A program made the translations under genes and the position numbers. Under the pieces are notes generated by a model, which saw only the letters and a list, made by a program, of their open reading frames with translations, made no database searches and was not told the origin of the DNA. DNA of 64,000 nucleotides from Janthinobacterium sp. PC23-8. GTDB lineage: Bacteria > Pseudomonadota > Gammaproteobacteria > Burkholderiales > Burkholderiaceae_D. Numbering within the stretch: position 1 is the stretch's first letter; the number at the start of each line of letters is the position of its first letter. Of the stretch, positions 1 through 8,208 are shown in pieces. Location: assembly GCF_002250505.1 (NCBI RefSeq), contig NZ_NJGY01000001.1, positions 3,225,230 through 3,289,229 of the forward strand, written 5' to 3'.

Positions 1-66
1 GCTGGGTGTGGAAGTGCAGTAATGCATTAAGCTAACCAGTACTAATTGCCCGTACGGCTTGTCCCT
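1..66 (+). rRNA. rrl: 23S ribosomal RNA, 3' end (partial)
   Basis: The first bases match the conserved 3' terminus of bacterial 23S rRNA: the segment around 21-56 reads ATGCATTAAGCTAACCAGTA followed by CTAATTGCCCGTACGGCTTG, which is the closing domain VI strand. The 5' part of the gene and the rest of the rrn operon lie before the window. The end at about 66 is estimated by alignment in memory to known 23S ends and could be off by a few bases. About 130 bases of spacer separate it from the 5S gene, in which no tRNA is seen. Confidence 0.9.
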
Positions 67-199
67 ATAACCTTAGCAGGTGCAGAGGATAAGACAGTAC
101 AACGTTGCGTGTGTGTTGATACCATTCATTACCCCAATCTTTGCTGCTTCCAGATTCAGGCTTTGTCGCTCGACCGAGGACAAATGCCAGTACAAGTTA

Positions 200-315
200 T
201 GCCTGATGACCATAGCAAGTTGGTCCCACCCCTTCCCATCCCGAACAGGACCGTGAAACAACTTTGCGCCGATGATAGTGCTGCAACCAGTGTGAAAGTA
301 GGTTATCGTCAGGCT
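200..315 (+). rRNA. rrf: 5S ribosomal RNA, copy 1
   Basis: The sequence starts TGCCTGATGACC and ends GTTATCGTCAGGCT; the two ends pair as helix I. The internal CCCATCCCGAACAGG and GCGCCGATGATAGT blocks are diagnostic of betaproteobacterial 5S rRNA. Length is about 116 nt. Helix II (GCAAGUUG at RNA positions 16-23 with CAACUUUGC at 60-68) pairs well. It follows the 23S gene in the normal rrn order and is closed by a terminator. A near-identical second copy lies at 13236-13351, differing at two positions. Confidence 0.95.
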
Positions 316-330
316 TGTTATTCGCAGTAG

Positions 331-366
331 AAAAAAACCCCGCCAGCAATGGTCGGGGTTTTTTTT
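331..366 (+). terminator. Rho-independent terminator of the rrn operon
   Basis: An A-run followed by ACCCCG (337-342) pairs with CGGGGT (354-359), which leads directly into a run of eight T. The position 16 bases after the 5S gene makes this the end of the rRNA transcript. Confidence 0.85.
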
Positions 367-523
367 CGTCTGCAGATTCCTTATTGTTAATCCATTAACA
401 AAGTTCATCTGTTCCATTCCACCAGTTCCTTGTTCCTTCTCGACGCTGACGCTTTCCCGCCAAGGTCTGAGCCTGGCGACTTGATATTTCATGCAATCGC
501 CCTGCCTTAAATAATCATTGTTG

Positions 524-552
524 TTGACTTGGCAGGGATCGTGTTCTACTAT
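524..552 (+). promoter_or_regulatory. Putative sigma-70 promoter of the catabolic cluster
   Basis: TTGACT at 524-529 and TACTAT at 547-552 are separated by exactly 17 bases, a good match to the -35/-10 consensus. Transcription would start near 559, leaving a leader of about 140 bases before the GntR gene at 699. No other promoter of this quality is visible in the upstream gap. Confidence 0.6.
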
Positions 553-554
553 TC

Positions 555-569
555 TGGTATGCTTGACCA
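555..569 (+). promoter_or_regulatory. Possible operator for the GntR/FCD regulator
   Basis: TGGT (555-558) and ACCA (566-569) form an inverted repeat with a 7-base spacer, placed directly over the predicted transcription start. FadR/FCD-family regulators commonly bind TGGT-type inverted repeats, so autoregulation by the adjacent regulator is plausible. The match is short and the spacer is longer than in most known sites, so this is only a candidate. Confidence 0.3.
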
Positions 570-698
570 ACCAGTAGGCCAGTAAGGTGGCGTTGACAGG
601 ATGGAAGCCGTATTTTTGCTACAACTGGTCTGGTGTTTGTGTCAGTGGTCCAGATGCCTCAAAATGGCGCTTTACCATCAAAGAAAAGGTAGCTCGAT

Positions 699-1430
699 AT
701 GCAGCTTATAGAACGCCTTCCCGGCCTGGGCAACCAGTTGTCCAAGAAGACTATCAAGGAACAGATCAGCGACAAGCTGGCTTACATGATCTGCTCGGGC
801 CTGTTGCAGATCGATGACGAGTTGCCCAGCGAGCGGGAGCTGGCCGCGATGCTCGACGTCAGCCGCGAGACGGTGCGCGGGGCGATCCAGACCCTGGCGG
901 CGCAGGGCATGATTGAAGTGTCGCAGGGGTCCCGTACCAGGGTCATTCGCAACGAGGGCTATGCCTTGCACGACGCGGTGTCGTCCTTGCGTGGTTTGAA
1001 AGATTACAAGATCGACACGGTGTACGAGGCGCGCAAGGTGGTCGAGATCGCAGTAGTGCGCGACGCGGCGGTGCGCATCAGCGACAAGGAGATCAAGCGG
1101 ATGGAAGGCTTGCTCAAGGCGCAGGCGACGATGTTCGAGGACCCGGTGCGCTTCCAGATGTCGGACCGGGAGTTTCATTCGATTATGTATGAGGCCTCGT
1201 CCAATCCGCTGCTGGTAACCTTCGTCCAGGATCTGTACGCTTACGCGCTGGATTACCGGCGCAAGGTCATGAAGGAGGCCGGTGCGGTGAAGCGCAGTTT
1301 CGAGGATCACGCCGTCATTCTCGAGGCGCTACGCGCGCATGATCCGGATCTGGCTGGCGAGGTGATCGCCGCGCATCTGGACCATGTCTATAAAACCACG
1401 CTGACGGCGATGAAGAAAAAGGGAGTGTGA
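699..1430 (+). CDS. GntR family transcriptional regulator, FadR/FCD type
   Basis: This 243-residue protein has the two-part build of FadR-subfamily regulators. An N-terminal winged helix spans about residues 15-85 and contains PSERELAAMLDVSRETVRGA. An all-helical FCD ligand domain spans about 95-230, with the usual metal-site residues visible in DREFHSIMYE, EDHAVILEAL and AAHLDHV. Such proteins are usually repressors that release DNA on binding a sugar acid or other carboxylate made or used by the adjacent genes. The start is supported by AAGAAAAGGT about 7 bases upstream. It is the first gene of the cluster, 6 bases before the lactonase, so it is probably co-transcribed and self-regulated. 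The inducer is unknown. Confidence 0.88.
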   Translation: MQLIERLPGLGNQLSKKTIKEQISDKLAYMICSGLLQIDDELPSERELAAMLDVSRETVRGAIQTLAAQGMIEVSQGSRTRVIRNEGYALHDAVSSLRGLKDYKIDTVYEARKVVEIAVVRDAAVRISDKEIKRMEGLLKAQATMFEDPVRFQMSDREFHSIMYEASSNPLLVTFVQDLYAYALDYRRKVMKEAGAVKRSFEDHAVILEALRAHDPDLAGEVIAAHLDHVYKTTLTAMKKKGV

Positions 1431-1436
1431 AACGTT

Positions 1437-2375
1437 ATGACGAACACGGGTAGCGATACGATCGAGGTGCTGGACCGGCGCATGCTGCGCATCCTTCCGG
1501 ACGGCGAGCCGACGGCCTGCGTGCTGGAAAAACTGTGCACCGGCGCGATCTGGGGCGAGGGGCCGGTGTGGATGCCCGAGCTCGGCGCCATCGTCTGGAG
1601 CGACATTCCCAACAACCGCATGCTGCGCTGGTCAGCACAGCAGGGCATGTCGGTGTTCCGCGCGCCTTCCAATTTCACCAACGGCAATTACCGCGACGCC
1701 CAGGGCCGGCTGGTGTCGTGCTCGCACGGCGGCCGCTGCATCGAACGCACCGAGGCCGATGGCACGGTCACGGTGCTGGTCGAACGCTACCAGGGCAAGC
1801 GCCTGAACTCCCCCAACGACCTGGTGGTCAAGTCCGACGGCACGATCTGGTTCACCGATCCGCCCTACGGCATCCTGTCCAACCACGAGGGTTACCAGGC
1901 GCCCTCCGAACTGGGCGACAACTACGTATTCCGCTTCGACCCGGCCAGTGCCACGCTGGACATCGTCAGCGCGCTGCTCGAGGAACCCAACGGGCTGGCG
2001 TTTTCGCCCGACGAGTCGCTGCTGTACGTGGCCGACACATCGGCCGCGCTGCGCAGCGACGGCGGTGGCAACCACCATATCATGGTGTTCGACGTAGTTG
2101 CCGGAAGAACCCTGGGAAATCCGCGTCTGTTCGCCGAGGTTAATCCCGGCCTGGCCGACGGCTTCCGGCTGGATGCACATGGTTGTATCTACACCAGCTC
2201 GGCCGACAGCATCCAGGTTTACCACCCCGACGGCACCCTGCTGGGCAAGATCCACGTGCCTGAAAAAATCGCCAACTGCACCTTCGGCGGACCACTGCGC
2301 GACGAGCTCTACATCGCCGCATCCACCTCGCTGTACCGCATCCGCCTGAATACCAGCGGCCTGCAAACCACATAA
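1437..2375 (+). CDS. SMP-30/gluconolactonase family sugar lactonase
   Basis: The 312-residue product is a six-bladed beta-propeller of the SMP-30/Gnl/LRE family, cytosolic (no signal peptide). Expected divalent-metal ligands are visible: Glu in WGEGPVW (about residue 40), Asn in NSPNDLVV (about 125) and Asp in YVADTS (about 200). Family members hydrolyse aldonolactones made by sugar dehydrogenases to the open aldonic acid, or act on related lactones. Placement 6 bases after the regulator and next to an ABC sugar importer supports a role in oxidative sugar catabolism. The exact lactone (pentono-, galactono- or other) cannot be read from the sequence. The cluster holds two other proteins that could do the same job, at 6349 and 7291. 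Confidence 0.85.
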   Translation: MTNTGSDTIEVLDRRMLRILPDGEPTACVLEKLCTGAIWGEGPVWMPELGAIVWSDIPNNRMLRWSAQQGMSVFRAPSNFTNGNYRDAQGRLVSCSHGGRCIERTEADGTVTVLVERYQGKRLNSPNDLVVKSDGTIWFTDPPYGILSNHEGYQAPSELGDNYVFRFDPASATLDIVSALLEEPNGLAFSPDESLLYVADTSAALRSDGGGNHHIMVFDVVAGRTLGNPRLFAEVNPGLADGFRLDAHGCIYTSSADSIQVYHPDGTLLGKIHVPEKIANCTFGGPLRDELYIAASTSLYRIRLNTSGLQTT

Positions 2376-2457
2376 AAAAAGCCGCAAGAGCCGGCTGTCG
2401 CAGACACGGCGCGTCGATCGCAGGCGCGTTTTCACACGAAGACCAGAGGAGATTCGC

Positions 2458-3993
2458 ATGAGCCAAACCGTCGGCGCGGGCACGCCGCGCCTACAATTTA
2501 AGCAAGTCAGCAAACGCTTCGGCGGTACGCTGGCGGTATCCGAGCTATCTTTCGACATAGCCGCCGGCGAAATCGTCGCGCTGCTGGGCGAAAACGGCGC
2601 GGGCAAGTCGACCCTGATCAAGCTGCTCGCGCGCATCTATCCGCGCGATAGCGGCGACATCCTGTTCGATGGACAGCCCATCGAGACGCTGTCGAGCGCC
2701 CCCCGGGGCAAGCAGCCGATTGCCTTCATCCACCAGGACCTGGGCTTGATCGAATGGATGACGGTAGCCGAGAACATCGCTTTCGGCACCGGCTTTCCGC
2801 GCCGCAGCGGCCTGATCGACTGGAAGGAGGTCGACCGCCGCGCCACCGAGGTGCTGGCCAGGGTCGGCTGCAACATCCCGCCGCAACGCCGGGTGTTTTC
2901 TCTGTCGCGGGCGGAAAAATCGCTGCTGGCGATCGGCCGCGCGCTGGCCGTCGACGCGCAGATCCTGGTGCTCGACGAGCCCACCGCCAGCCTGCCGGCC
3001 GCCGACGTGCAGCATCTGTTCACGGTGCTGCGCCAGTTGCGCGGGCAGGGCGTCGGCATGATCTATGTGTCGCACCGCCTCGACGAAGTGATCGAGCTGT
3101 CGGACCGCGTCGTCGTGATGCGCGACGGCAAACTGGTGGCGGTGCGCGACACTGCGCAGGTGAGCGAACATGACCTGGTGCACATGATCGTCGGCAAGGA
3201 GCCCTCGGCGCTGCGTGGCGCCGCCGCCGGCGCACGCGGCGCCACCATCCTCGAGCTCGACGCACTGGTGGCAGGCAATGCCGGGCCGGTCAGCCTGCGC
3301 GTGAGCAAGGGCGAGCTGGTCGGCCTGATCGGCTTGCGCGGCGGCGGCCAGGAATCGGTCAGCCGGGCGCTGTTCGGCATGTGCGAGATCGCCGCCGGCA
3401 AGGTCAGCCTGCTCGGCAGGCAACCCGACCTGTCGACCCCGCTGGCGGCGATCCGCTCCGGCGTCGCGCTGGTGGCGGCCGAGAGGGTCGAGGAAAATCT
3501 GGCGCGTTCGATGTCGGTGCAGGAAAACCTGTTCTTCAATCCGTTGCTATGGCACAAGAACCCGTTTGCCTGGATGCGCCGCGACCGTGAGCGCGACAGG
3601 GCGAAGGAGCTGATCCGCGCTTTCGACGTACGCCCCGCCGCGCCGCACGCCTACATCGAGAACCTGAGCGGCGGCAACCAGCAAAAGGTGGTGCTGGCGC
3701 GCTGGCTCGACATCGGCAAGCCCCTGCTGATCCTCGAGGAACCGACCGCCGGCGTCGATGTCGGTGCCAAGGGCGCCATCTACCGCACCGTCAGGGAGGT
3801 GGCGGCCAAGGGCACTGGGGTGCTGGTGGTGTCCACCGATTTCGAGGAGGTCGCCAATCTTTGCACGCGCGCGCTGGTGTTCTGCAACGGCCGCATCGTT
3901 GCCGAACTCGAGGGCGATGCGCTGTCGGTACCTAACCTGCTGCAATGGGCCGCCGGCAGCGCCCACCTGGCGCCCGCCGCCGTTACCGCATAA
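2458..3993 (+). CDS. Sugar ABC transporter ATP-binding protein (RbsA/XylG/AraG type)
   Basis: The 511-residue protein contains two ABC domains, as in RbsA/MglA. The first (about 8-240) has an intact Walker A, GENGAGKSTL, and Walker B with VLDEPTAS, but its signature motif is degenerate (SLSRAEKSLLAIGRA in place of LSxGQ). The second (about 265-500) has a degenerate Walker A (GLRGGGQESVSRALFG) but a good signature (LSGGNQQKVVLAR) and LLILEEPTAGVDVG. One complete ATP site can therefore be built from Walker A of domain 1 and the signature of domain 2. A GAGGAG ribosome site precedes the ATG. The gene is followed by its permease and binding protein. It powers uptake of a monosaccharide or sugar derivative; substrate unknown. 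Confidence 0.92.
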   Translation: MSQTVGAGTPRLQFKQVSKRFGGTLAVSELSFDIAAGEIVALLGENGAGKSTLIKLLARIYPRDSGDILFDGQPIETLSSAPRGKQPIAFIHQDLGLIEWMTVAENIAFGTGFPRRSGLIDWKEVDRRATEVLARVGCNIPPQRRVFSLSRAEKSLLAIGRALAVDAQILVLDEPTASLPAADVQHLFTVLRQLRGQGVGMIYVSHRLDEVIELSDRVVVMRDGKLVAVRDTAQVSEHDLVHMIVGKEPSALRGAAAGARGATILELDALVAGNAGPVSLRVSKGELVGLIGLRGGGQESVSRALFGMCEIAAGKVSLLGRQPDLSTPLAAIRSGVALVAAERVEENLARSMSVQENLFFNPLLWHKNPFAWMRRDRERDRAKELIRAFDVRPAAPHAYIENLSGGNQQKVVLARWLDIGKPLLILEEPTAGVDVGAKGAIYRTVREVAAKGTGVLVVSTDFEEVANLCTRALVFCNGRIVAELEGDALSVPNLLQWAAGSAHLAPAAVTA

Positions 3994-4024
3994 CAACACT
4001 AACCATAAAACTGGAGACACCAAC

Positions 4025-5092
4025 ATGAGTACTTCAATCAAATCGAGCGCACTGGAGCGCGACCCAAGCGAGTTGGGCGGCGATATATGGAACCGCCTCG
4101 GCGCCGCCATTCCGATGTATGGCCTGGTGATCCTGATGGTGGCGCTGGCGCTGCTGTTCTCGCTGGCGCTGCCCGATACCTTTCCCACCCTGTTCAACCT
4201 GCGCTCGATCCTGAGCGACAAATCGGTGATCGCGCTGCTGGCGCTGGCGGCCATGGTTCCCATGATCACCGGCAAGATCGACCTGACGGTCGGCTACGGC
4301 ATCGTGCTCTGGCACATCCTGGCCATCACCTTGCAAACCCAGTTCGGCTTGTCGTGGCCGGTGGCGGTGATCGTCGTGGTGTGCGCCGGCGCACTGTTCG
4401 GCCTGCTCAACGGCGTCCTGGTCGAACTGGTGCAGATCGACTCCTTCATCGCCACGCTCGGTACCGGCACCGTGCTGTACGCGGTGGCGTTGTGGCACAG
4501 CGGCGGGCGCCAGGTGGTCGGTGAATTGCCGGACGGCTTCTACAACATCGCCATCGCCGACTGGCTGGGCCTGCCGGCGCCGGCCTTCTACGTGCTCTTC
4601 GTCGCCATCGCGCTGTGGTTGCTCACCGAATACATGCCGGCCGGACGCGCCCTGTACGCCATCGGCGCCAACCCCAAGGCGGCGCAGCTGAACGGCATAC
4701 CGATGCGCAAGTACGTGATCGGCGCCTTCATGACCTCGGGTGCGTTGACCGCATTCGCTGCCGTCATCCTGGCCTCGCGCCTGCGCATCGGCCAGGCCAG
4801 CGTCGGCCTCGAATACCTGCTGCCGGCGCTGGTCGGCGCCTTCCTCGGCTCGACCACCATCCGCCCGGGCCGCGTCAACGTATGGGGCACGATGGTCGGT
4901 GTGGCGATCCTGGCAATCGGCATCTCGGGCATTCAACAATTCGGCGGCGCGTTCTTCGTGGAACCGCTGTTTAACGGCATCACCCTGCTGGTGTCGATCG
5001 GCATCGCCGGTTACGCCCAGCGCAAGCGCAGCAACTCGATCAAACGCAGCATCACCAGCGGGCAGCAAGCGGCAACTACGGCAAGTAAATAA
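4025..5092 (+). CDS. Sugar ABC transporter permease (RbsC/BPD_transp_2 family)
   Basis: The 355-residue product is strongly hydrophobic with about ten membrane helices and matches the ribose/xylose/galactose permease family. Features seen are PMITGKIDLTVG in an early helix pair, FIATLGTG, and the cytoplasmic loop YAIGANPKAAQLNGIP that family members use to couple to the ATPase. The ATG at 4025 is chosen because a GGAGA site lies just before it and an upstream extension would run into the ATPase gene. It sits 31 bases after the ATPase and 19 before the binding protein and should form the homodimeric inner-membrane channel. Confidence 0.92.
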   Translation: MSTSIKSSALERDPSELGGDIWNRLGAAIPMYGLVILMVALALLFSLALPDTFPTLFNLRSILSDKSVIALLALAAMVPMITGKIDLTVGYGIVLWHILAITLQTQFGLSWPVAVIVVVCAGALFGLLNGVLVELVQIDSFIATLGTGTVLYAVALWHSGGRQVVGELPDGFYNIAIADWLGLPAPAFYVLFVAIALWLLTEYMPAGRALYAIGANPKAAQLNGIPMRKYVIGAFMTSGALTAFAAVILASRLRIGQASVGLEYLLPALVGAFLGSTTIRPGRVNVWGTMVGVAILAIGISGIQQFGGAFFVEPLFNGITLLVSIGIAGYAQRKRSNSIKRSITSGQQAATTASK

Positions 5093-5111
5093 AAACACAA
5101 AGGAGACAAGA

Positions 5112-6230
5112 ATGAATGCAATGAACTGGAAGGCAATCGGCAGCGCCCTGGCGCTGAGTTTCGTCGGTGCTGCGCAGGGACAAGCGCAAGCGCAGGACGA
5201 TCCTGTCAAATTCATGACACAGGCGGTGGAGAAAGTGGCCAAGGCCACCGCGCACAAAACCACCTGGGATGGCCCTACCAGCGGCCCGGCGGCCAACGCG
5301 AAAAAGACCGTTGTCTATCTCGCCTCGGACATGCGCAACGGCGGCGCGCTCGGCGTCAGCCGCGGCGTCAGCGAAGCAGCCAGGGCCGCCGGCTGGACCG
5401 TGCGCATACTCGACGGCCAGGGCACGGTGTCGGCGCGCACGGCGGCGTTCAACCAGGCCATGGCGCTCAAGCCGGACGGCATCATCCTGGGCGGCTTCGA
5501 CGCCAAGGAGCAGGCCAGCGGCATCAAGACGGCGACGGGGCGCAACATCCCCGTGGTCGGCTGGCACGCGGCGGCCAAGGCCGGGCCGGTCGACGGCTTG
5601 TTTACCAACGTGACCACCGACGCCAACGACGTCGCCGAAATCACGGCGCTATACGCCATCGTTGAATCGAAGGGCACGGCCGGGGTGGTGGTGTTCACCG
5701 ATTCGGCCTACTCGGTGGCGATCGCCAAATCGAACGCCATGGCGCAGGTGATCAGGCAATGCAAGACCTGCAAACTGCTGGCCATCGAGGACACGCCGCT
5801 GGCCGACACCTCGAACCGCATACCGCAATTGACGACGTCGTTGTTGCAGCGCCACGGCGCGGGATGGAACTATTCGCTGGGCATCAACGACCTGTACTTC
5901 GACTTCATGGGGCCGACCATCATGGCCGCTGGCGCCACCGGCAAGGGTTTGCAAAACTTGTCTGGCGGCGACGGCTCGGAATCGGCGTACCAGCGTATCC
6001 GCAGCGGCAAGTTTCAGGCCGGCACGGTGCCGGAGCCGCTCAATCTGCACGGCTGGCAACTGGTTGACGAGCTCAATCGCGCCATGGCTGGCGAGAAGCC
6101 GAGCGGCTATTCGACGCCGGTGCATCTGGTGACCAAGCAGAACATCGCCTTCGATGGCGGACCGAACAACGCCTTCGAGCCGGACAACGGCTACCGCGCC
6201 CAATACCAGCGTATCTGGGCGAAGAAATAA
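5112..6230 (+). CDS. Periplasmic sugar-binding protein of the ABC importer
   Basis: The 372-residue product starts with a signal peptide (charged start, hydrophobic ALALSFVGAA, cleavage likely after AQAQA near residue 27). It then shows a type 1 periplasmic binding fold of the RbsB/XylF kind: VVYLASDMRNGGALGVSRG opens the first lobe, and MALKPDGIILGGFD is the usual N-lobe turn. An AAAGGAGA site precedes the ATG. It captures the substrate for the 2458/4025 transporter. Cysteines in QCKTCK (near residue 220) may form a disulfide. It is longer than ribose-binding proteins (about 290 residues), and the substrate is not evident. Confidence 0.88.
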   Translation: MNAMNWKAIGSALALSFVGAAQGQAQAQDDPVKFMTQAVEKVAKATAHKTTWDGPTSGPAANAKKTVVYLASDMRNGGALGVSRGVSEAARAAGWTVRILDGQGTVSARTAAFNQAMALKPDGIILGGFDAKEQASGIKTATGRNIPVVGWHAAAKAGPVDGLFTNVTTDANDVAEITALYAIVESKGTAGVVVFTDSAYSVAIAKSNAMAQVIRQCKTCKLLAIEDTPLADTSNRIPQLTTSLLQRHGAGWNYSLGINDLYFDFMGPTIMAAGATGKGLQNLSGGDGSESAYQRIRSGKFQAGTVPEPLNLHGWQLVDELNRAMAGEKPSGYSTPVHLVTKQNIAFDGGPNNAFEPDNGYRAQYQRIWAKK

Positions 6231-6348
6231 ACCACTGTGGACAGTATGGAAATCGGCCTTCGCAGCAATGCTTCTCCAGTTTGCCGACGGTCGACAGGCG
6301 GCAGTTTTTGAACGCAGACATGCAATGCATCATCTCAAGGAGTCAACA

Positions 6349-7278
6349 GTGAAACAAACAGAAACCCTCTTGCTGGTTGAAAAGTGCGCCCACACTTTCA
6401 GCTTTTACGACTTGCCCACCGGCGAGCGCATCAAGAGCATCCGCCTGCCGGATTTCCCGCACGAATTCGTGGTCGACTCGGCCGGCCGCTTCGCCTATGT
6501 TGGCCACTACGGCCTGGAAACCCAGGCGCACAACGGCGAGGGCGGCTGCGCGGTGTTCGTCATCGACCTGCACAGCCGCGAGCACGTGCGTACCCTCGAC
6601 CTGTGGCCGTTCCGCCGCCCGCACGGCATCGCCATCGACGATCAGGACCGCCTGTATGTCTTGAGCGAGGGCAATTCCGCGCTGCTGGTGTTCGACCATC
6701 CGGAGCGCGACGACAAGCCGACCCGGGCCCTGCCGACGGGCGGCTACAAGAGCCATCTGGTGGCGCTGCGCAGCGATGGCGAGTTGGCGTTCTCGCTGAA
6801 CCTGCTGAGCAACACTGTCACCCTGCTGAAACCGCAGGACCCGACCTTCACGCCGGTGGCCATCATGCCCGGCGCGCGGCCGGAGGGCAATTGCTTTAGC
6901 GAAGACGAGAGCGTGTTGTATGTCGCCAACCGCGACAGCGAAACCATCGTCGCCATCGACGTCGCCACGCTGGCCGTGACCGCCAGCGCCAGGACCGGCA
7001 CCGATCCGACCCGCATCTACCGTGACCGCCGCAACCGCCTGTTCGTTACCAACTACGGCGCCGACTACATGTCGGTCTACAACGCCAAGCTGGAGCAGAT
7101 CGGCACCGTGCCGCTGCCCAGCCTGCCCATCGGCCTGAGCTTCCATCCGCAGCGCGACGAAGCCTATATCTCGCTCAAGGATGACCGCATCGGCGTGCTC
7201 GACCTGGAGACGCTGAGCTTCTCGCGCTTTTTCGCCACCCAGCGCGAGCCGGACGTGTCGCACGTGCTGATTGCCTGA
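6349..7278 (+). CDS. YncE/YVTN-type beta-propeller protein
   Basis: The 309-residue protein consists of repeated blades of the YVTN/lactonase-like propeller class: PHEFVVDSAGRFAYVG, ESVLYVANRDSETIVAIDV and NRLFVTNYGADYMSVYN recur at about 40-45 residue spacing. The start is a GTG at 6349, preceded by AAGGAG with a 6-base gap, which is far better than the in-frame ATGs further up. No signal peptide is seen, so it is probably cytosolic. Propellers of this class include 6-phosphogluconolactonases, so it could be a second lactonase or an epimerase-like enzyme in the pathway. No catalytic residue can be assigned with confidence. Confidence 0.7.
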   Translation: MKQTETLLLVEKCAHTFSFYDLPTGERIKSIRLPDFPHEFVVDSAGRFAYVGHYGLETQAHNGEGGCAVFVIDLHSREHVRTLDLWPFRRPHGIAIDDQDRLYVLSEGNSALLVFDHPERDDKPTRALPTGGYKSHLVALRSDGELAFSLNLLSNTVTLLKPQDPTFTPVAIMPGARPEGNCFSEDESVLYVANRDSETIVAIDVATLAVTASARTGTDPTRIYRDRRNRLFVTNYGADYMSVYNAKLEQIGTVPLPSLPIGLSFHPQRDEAYISLKDDRIGVLDLETLSFSRFFATQREPDVSHVLIA

Positions 7279-7290
7279 GTGCAGACGGCC

Positions 7291-8208
7291 ATGCAGACCC
7301 CGCGCATCGTCGATGCCCACCATCACCTGTGGGATCTGGGCGCCGGCAACTATCCCTGGCTGCAGCGCGAATACGACCCGGCCGGCTTCATGCTGGGCGA
7401 CTACGCTGCGCTGCGCCGGGATTTTCTGCCGGCCGACTACGCCGACGCCAGCGCCGGCCTGAACGTGGTCGCCACCGTCCACGTCGAGGCCGAGCGTTCG
7501 CGCACCGAGCAACTGGCAGAAACGCAGTGGTTGCATGGGCTCGAGGCGAGCGGCCGCTGCCCTGCCGCCGTTGTCGCGCACGCCTGGCTGGACCACCCGG
7601 AATGCGAAGAGATGCTGCTGGCGCATCGCCGCTTTCCGCTGGTGCGCGGCATCCGCTGCAAGCCGCGCACCGGTGCCCGCGACGACGCCGAGCGGGGCGG
7701 CGCCGGCAGCATGCGCGATCCGCGCTGGCTGGCGGGGCTGGCGCTGCTGCTCAGGCACAAGCTGTCGCTGGACCTGCGCGTGCCGTTCTGGTACCTGGGC
7801 GAGGCCGCCGAGATGGCGGCGCAGTTCCCGGCCCTGCCCATCGCCCTGAACCACGCCGGCCTGCCGTGGGACCGCAGCGAGGCCGGACTGGCGCAATGGC
7901 GCGAAGGCATGGCGCGGCTGGCGGCGAACCCGAACGTGTCGGTCAAGCTTTCCGAGTTCGGCCTGCGCGCCCAGGACTGGGATTACGCCGCCAACGCGCG
8001 CGTGGTGGCCGACGTGCTGGCCATCTTCGGCGCCGAACGCTGCATGTTCGGCAGCAATTTTCCGGTGGCCGGACTGCGCATCGGCTACCGCTCGCTGGTC
8101 GGGCAGATGCGGCGCATGTTTGCCGGACTGGGCGAAGCGCAGCAGGACGCCGTGTTTTGCCGCAACGCACTCGACTTTTATCGTATCGACCTTACTGAAA
8201 GAGCTTGA
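7291..8208 (+). CDS. Amidohydrolase, COG3618 (fuconolactonase-like) family
   Basis: The protein (about 305 residues) is a TIM-barrel amidohydrolase. The metal-binding HxH lies at the start (IVDAHHHLWDLG), with FPLVRGIR, ALNHAGLPWD and VSVKLSEFGL on later strands. The last motif reads CMFGSNFPVAGL, where many relatives have an Asp in place of this Asn. Characterised COG3618 members hydrolyse sugar lactones such as L-fucono- or L-rhamnonolactone, or related lactones. The start is uncertain: a GTG at 7279 directly abuts the preceding stop codon, while the ATG at 7291 gives the usual short N-terminus. Its stop overlaps the start of the PdxA-like gene by one base (TGATG). Confidence 0.8.
   Translation: MQTPRIVDAHHHLWDLGAGNYPWLQREYDPAGFMLGDYAALRRDFLPADYADASAGLNVVATVHVEAERSRTEQLAETQWLHGLEASGRCPAAVVAHAWLDHPECEEMLLAHRRFPLVRGIRCKPRTGARDDAERGGAGSMRDPRWLAGLALLLRHKLSLDLRVPFWYLGEAAEMAAQFPALPIALNHAGLPWDRSEAGLAQWREGMARLAANPNVSVKLSEFGLRAQDWDYAANARVVADVLAIFGAERCMFGSNFPVAGLRIGYRSLVGQMRRMFAGLGEAQQDAVFCRNALDFYRIDLTERA

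Larger units (their letters stand above)
367..698 (+). other. Intergenic region upstream of the catabolic cluster
   Basis: No convincing gene is present in these 332 bases. The region carries the likely promoter of the regulator gene (524-552) and a possible operator just after it (555-569). A second stretch at 615-655 repeats TGGT/CTGGT words (ACTGGTCTGGTG, then CAGTGGTCCAG) and might hold another regulator site. A minus-strand open frame across 73-570 overlaps the 5S gene and is not a gene. Confidence 0.5.

Noticed and set aside
46-570. Open frames of 94 (plus) and 165 codons (minus) across the rRNA tail
   Set aside because: They run through the 23S end, the 5S gene and the terminator; the RNA genes explain the sequence and the proteins resemble nothing.
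3758-4024. Upstream extension of the permease frame into the ATPase gene
   Set aside because: The frame is open but lies inside the ATPase coding region; the ATG at 4025 with its ribosome site gives the normal family start.
6343-7896. 517-codon minus-strand frame
   Set aside because: It is the antisense shadow of the propeller and amidohydrolase genes, with the Arg/Gln/His-rich composition typical of GC-rich shadows.
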